Of a stretch of 64,000 bases of DNA, positions 61,347 to 64,000 are shown piece after piece. Under the pieces are notes generated by a model, which worked only from the letters and a program-made list of their open reading frames with translations, ran no database searches and was not told the origin of the DNA. Positions within the stretch are counted from its first letter, which is position 1; each line of letters starts with the position of its first letter. The stretch is taken from positions 629,980,915 through 630,044,914 of the forward strand of contig OY728123.1 in the NCBI GenBank assembly GCA_963277665.1, given 5' to 3'. This DNA is from Viscum album. Taxonomy: Eukaryota; Streptophyta; Magnoliopsida; Santalales; Viscaceae. The position numbers and the translations under genes were made by a program.

Positions 61347-62330
61347 TTGATAATATATCAGGAAGCCGAGAAAATATTGAAATATGGAAATGAATGTTAT
61401 CTTGATCATATTGTTGAAAACAAGGTAACTATTCAAATTAATGATGTTCTAGTGGTAAATGAATACCTTTATGTTTTTCCTAATGAGTTACCCAGTGTTA
61501 TATTTGATCGAAAAGTCGAATTCAAAATTGACTTAGTTCCTGATGCTATGCCAATTTCAAAACCCCCATAATGTATGGATCCTATAGAACTTCTTGAATT
61601 GAAAAATCAGTTGCAAGATTTTCTTGAAAAAGGCTTCATTCATCCTAGCACTTCACCATGGGGAGCCCTTGTTTTGTTTGTTTAAAAGAAAGATTTTTCC
61701 CTAATACTTTGCATCGATTATAGAGCTTTGAATAACATCACTGTTAAAAACATGTATCCTTTCCCTCATATTGATGACATATTTGATTAACTCCAGGGAG
61801 CTCATTACTTTTCCACGATTGACTTGTGATCCAGATACCATCAACTGAAGGTGAAGGAGGATTATATCCCTAAAAAAACCTGTCATTCTTGATATGGGCA
61901 TTATGAATTTGTTTCTCTTCCATTTGGATTAAATAATGCACCAACTGTATTCATGAATCTTATGAATAAAGTAGTTCATGAGTTCTTAGATAAGTTTGTG
62001 GTCGTATTTATTGATGAAATTTTGGTATTTTATAAAAATAATGAGGATCCTTAAAAACTTCTAATGGTTGTTTTGAAAATAATAAAAGAAAAGAAACTAT
62101 ATGGAAACTTCAGAAAGTTTTATTTTTGGTTGAAAGAGATTTCTTTTCCTGGGAACATTTTAAATAATGATGGAATAATAGTTGATCCTTCCAAAACAAA
62201 AGTAGTTGATGAATGGCCAAGACCGACAAATGTGATAGAGATTTTTATTTTTATGGGATTAACAGGTTATTACCAATGGTGTGTTAAGAACTTTTGAAGG
62301 TTATCTATCCTGATAACTAAGTTAACACGG
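61347..62330 (+). pseudogene. E3 reverse transcriptase pseudogene
   Basis: One frame holds the linker (EYLYVFPNELPSVIFDRKVE), the entry region, [92 protein letters not shown], the catalytic box FIDEIL (62007-62024; second catalytic D read as E) and GLTGYYQWCVKNF. Stops at 61569, 61683 and several later codons interrupt it, but no frame shift occurs. Several stops (in L*SRYH and S*YGH) are TGA where related RTs have arginine, consistent with CGA-to-TGA change. Confidence 0.92.
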
Positions 62331-62830
62331 AATGGGGTTAAATTTTTTTGGAGAGAGGAATGTGATGCTTGTTTTCAGGAACTGAAGAAGAGATTTTTGA
62401 ATTCTCCAGTTTTTTCATTACATTCCCAAAATGGTGAGTTTTTCTTCTATAGTAATGCTTCTTTGAAGGTACATGGTTTTGTTTTCATGCAGAATGATTA
62501 TGTAATTGCCTATGCATCGAGACAACTTAAACCTCATGAGATAAATTATCCCACACATGATTTGGAATTGGTAGCTATGGTTTTTTCTTTGGAAATTTGG
62601 AGGCATCATCTATACGGAACCAAATGCCTAATATATACTTACTATAAAAGTCTAAAGTACATATTCACTCAGAAGTAATTAAACATGAGACAGAGAAGAT
62701 GGCTAGAACTGATAAAGAATTATGATTGCACGATCAATTACCATCCTGAGAAAGTAAACAAAGTGGAGAATGCCTTAAGTCAGAAACATCATGCATCATT
62801 AATCATGCTATGTTTGAAACACGATAATTG
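62331..62830 (+). pseudogene. E3 RNase H pseudogene
   Basis: This continues in the RT frame. After the connection ([20 protein letters not shown]), the domain is open from 62397 to 62678: [60 protein letters not shown] and [18 protein letters not shown]. After one stop comes LNMRQRRWLELIKNYDCTIN, then YHPEKVNKVENALSQK. The first catalytic aspartate (YSDAS) is N, and the aspartate of the FTDH-type motif is read as Y (YTYYKS). The glutamate in DLELVA is kept. Confidence 0.9.
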
Positions 62831-62879
62831 ATTAATGATTTGATGAATTTTGGGTTAGAGGTTATTGGTGTAGGGACTA

Positions 62880-64000
62880 TATATGTTTTGTTTTGGGTTT
62901 CAGTGCAGTCTTTGTTGTCAGACAGATTTTAGTAAGCGCAGAAGGAAGACCGTGAGATATAGAAAAAGGTAGAATTGGTTTAAATGGGTAAGTTTCTAGA
63001 ATTTAACCTTGATAAAGATTGTGTTTTAATATTTGGAAAAGGTTGTGTCTGCCTTGTGATTGTCAGTTGAAGAAATATTTGTTGTCTGAATCTCATAGTT
63101 CTCAATTTTCTATTCATCCTAGAAATAATAAGATGTACAGAGACCTTCGGGAGTATTATTGGTGGTATGGAACGAAAAGAGATATTGCTAATTTTACCAT
63201 GAAATGTTTGATGTGTCAACAGGTTAAAGTAGAGAGTCAGTTACTGAAAGGGATGCTTCTGACTTTTCCAGTTCCGTAGTGGTAATGGGATAATGTATCC
63301 ATGTAATTTGTCATTGGAATACCAAAGACTTCTCAAAGTAACAATGCTATTTGGGTTATTATTGATCGGATAACAATGTCTGCATATTTTCATTCTATTT
63401 GAGATATAATGACTTTCGATTATCTTTCTCGATTATACCTCAAGTAGATTTTCAGGTTACATGGAGTTCCTTTTTCCATTATATCTGACCGAGATCCCAG
63501 GTTCACTTCTATCGTTTGGAAGGGACATCAGAAGTCATTGGGAACAAAGTTAAATTTCAGTATAACATTTCATCCTCAATCAGATGGGCAGTTAGAACGT
63601 TCGATTCAAACTTTAGAGGATATACTTCGAGTGTGTTCAATAGACTATCTGGGACGTTGGGATCAACATGTTTCTTTAGACGTGTTTTCTTGTAATAACA
63701 GTTTTCATTCCCGTATTTAGATGGCACCTTTTGTGGCCTTGTATGGGAAGCGTTGTCGGACTCCAGCGTTTTGGGATGAATTTGGTGAAAGAAAGTTGAT
63801 GGGGTTGGAATAAGTATAAAAAGTGGCTGAGAAAGTGAGGATGATCTAGCAGCACATGAGGATAGCTTAGAGCAGGCGTAAAAGTTATGTAGATAATAGA
63901 AGGAAAGATTTATCTTTCGAGGTAGGTGACCATGTTTTCCATAAAATCTCTCCTTGTAAAAGTGTGATGCGTTTCTGTAAGAAACAGAAGTTAATTCCAT
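62880..64000 (+). pseudogene. E3 integrase pseudogene (runs off the window)
   Basis: One frame shift separates it from RNase H. The zinc-binding domain is readable (SQFSIHPRNNKMYRDLREYY, then CLMCQQVK near 63208). The catalytic core starts at WWDNVSM, where a stop replaces the first catalytic aspartate (63300). It continues with [36 protein letters not shown] (second aspartate kept) and [20 protein letters not shown] (glutamate kept). The C-terminal region (LYGKRCRTPAFWDE, then a SPCKSVMRFCKKQKLIP segment) is a typical chromovirus integrase tail. The long minus-strand frame over 63557-64000 is a shadow. Confidence 0.9.

Larger units (their letters stand above)
56986..64000 (+). mobile_element. 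E3: Ty3/gypsy (chromovirus-like) element nested in the E2 3' LTR
   Basis: A complete 5' LTR (56986-59718), primer site, gag with two zinc knuckles, protease, RT, RNase H and integrase follow on the plus strand. The window ends inside the integrase C-terminus. The possible left target-site duplication is TTACA (56981-56985). RT and RNase H share one frame for about 1.5 kb, interrupted only by stop codons, so E3 is younger and better preserved than E1. Confidence 0.9.

Noticed and set aside
63557..64000. 147-codon minus-strand open frame
   Set aside because: Antisense to the E3 integrase core and tail, so it is a shadow frame.
1..64000. CRISPR arrays, operons, bacterial promoters, tRNA or rRNA genes
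   Set aside because: No regularly spaced repeats, no cloverleaf or rRNA signatures and no runs of intact adjacent genes were seen. The content is eukaryotic retrotransposon DNA.

Overview
This window looks like plant intergenic DNA made almost entirely of decayed, nested LTR retrotransposons. The evidence is very high A+T content, scarce CpG, no intact gene longer than about 150 codons, and repeated recognition of Ty3/gypsy (chromovirus-like and Athila-like) and Ty1/copia domains in canonical order, broken by stops and frameshifts. I see no tRNA, rRNA, CRISPR, operon or functional host gene. The species cannot be named from this sequence.

Layout. (1) 1-~7220: element E1, plus strand, chromovirus-like Ty3/gypsy, with a partial 5' LTR, gag, protease, RT, RNase H, integrase, a polypurine end and a partial 3' LTR starting at 6218. 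(2) ~7220-15970: copia A, plus strand, with gag, protease, integrase, RT and RNase H, then a palindrome-rich block and remains of an ORF resembling the 'putative plant transposon protein' family. (3) ~16000-21400: a less decayed block that I cannot assign. (4) 21480-30060: minus-strand material. It holds copia B (RNase H, RT, integrase, gag), flanked by two homologous ~1.3 kb segments that each end in a zinc-knuckle-like motif. (5) ~31440-36639: very A/T-rich sequence with no recognisable gene. (6) 36640-56985: element E2, a Ty3/gypsy-type element with an unusually long LTR (about 4.5 kb by inference), an initiator-tRNA-Met-like primer site and a canonical 3' polypurine end. Where gag-pol should lie it carries an F-box protein pseudogene (52303-52734). 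Its 5' LTR is split by a minus-strand Athila-like element (38432-49439). Its 3' LTR is cut by element E3. (7) 56986-64000: element E3, plus strand, the least frame-broken autonomous relative, running off the window inside integrase.

How the parts relate. E1, E2 and E3 share LTR start motifs (TGTAACATCC or TGTAACACAC), LTR 3' segments and primer-site context, so they are one extended lineage of different ages. E2 looks non-autonomous and could have been mobilised by proteins of E1/E3-like relatives. In E2 and E3 a splice-donor-like GT lies 147-179 bases downstream of the TATA box. In E3 a strong acceptor-like site sits immediately before the gag start codon, suggesting that the long U5 and primer site were spliced out of the translated RNA. 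The two most interesting points are the F-box gene inside the E2 retrotransposon frame and this possible leader intron.
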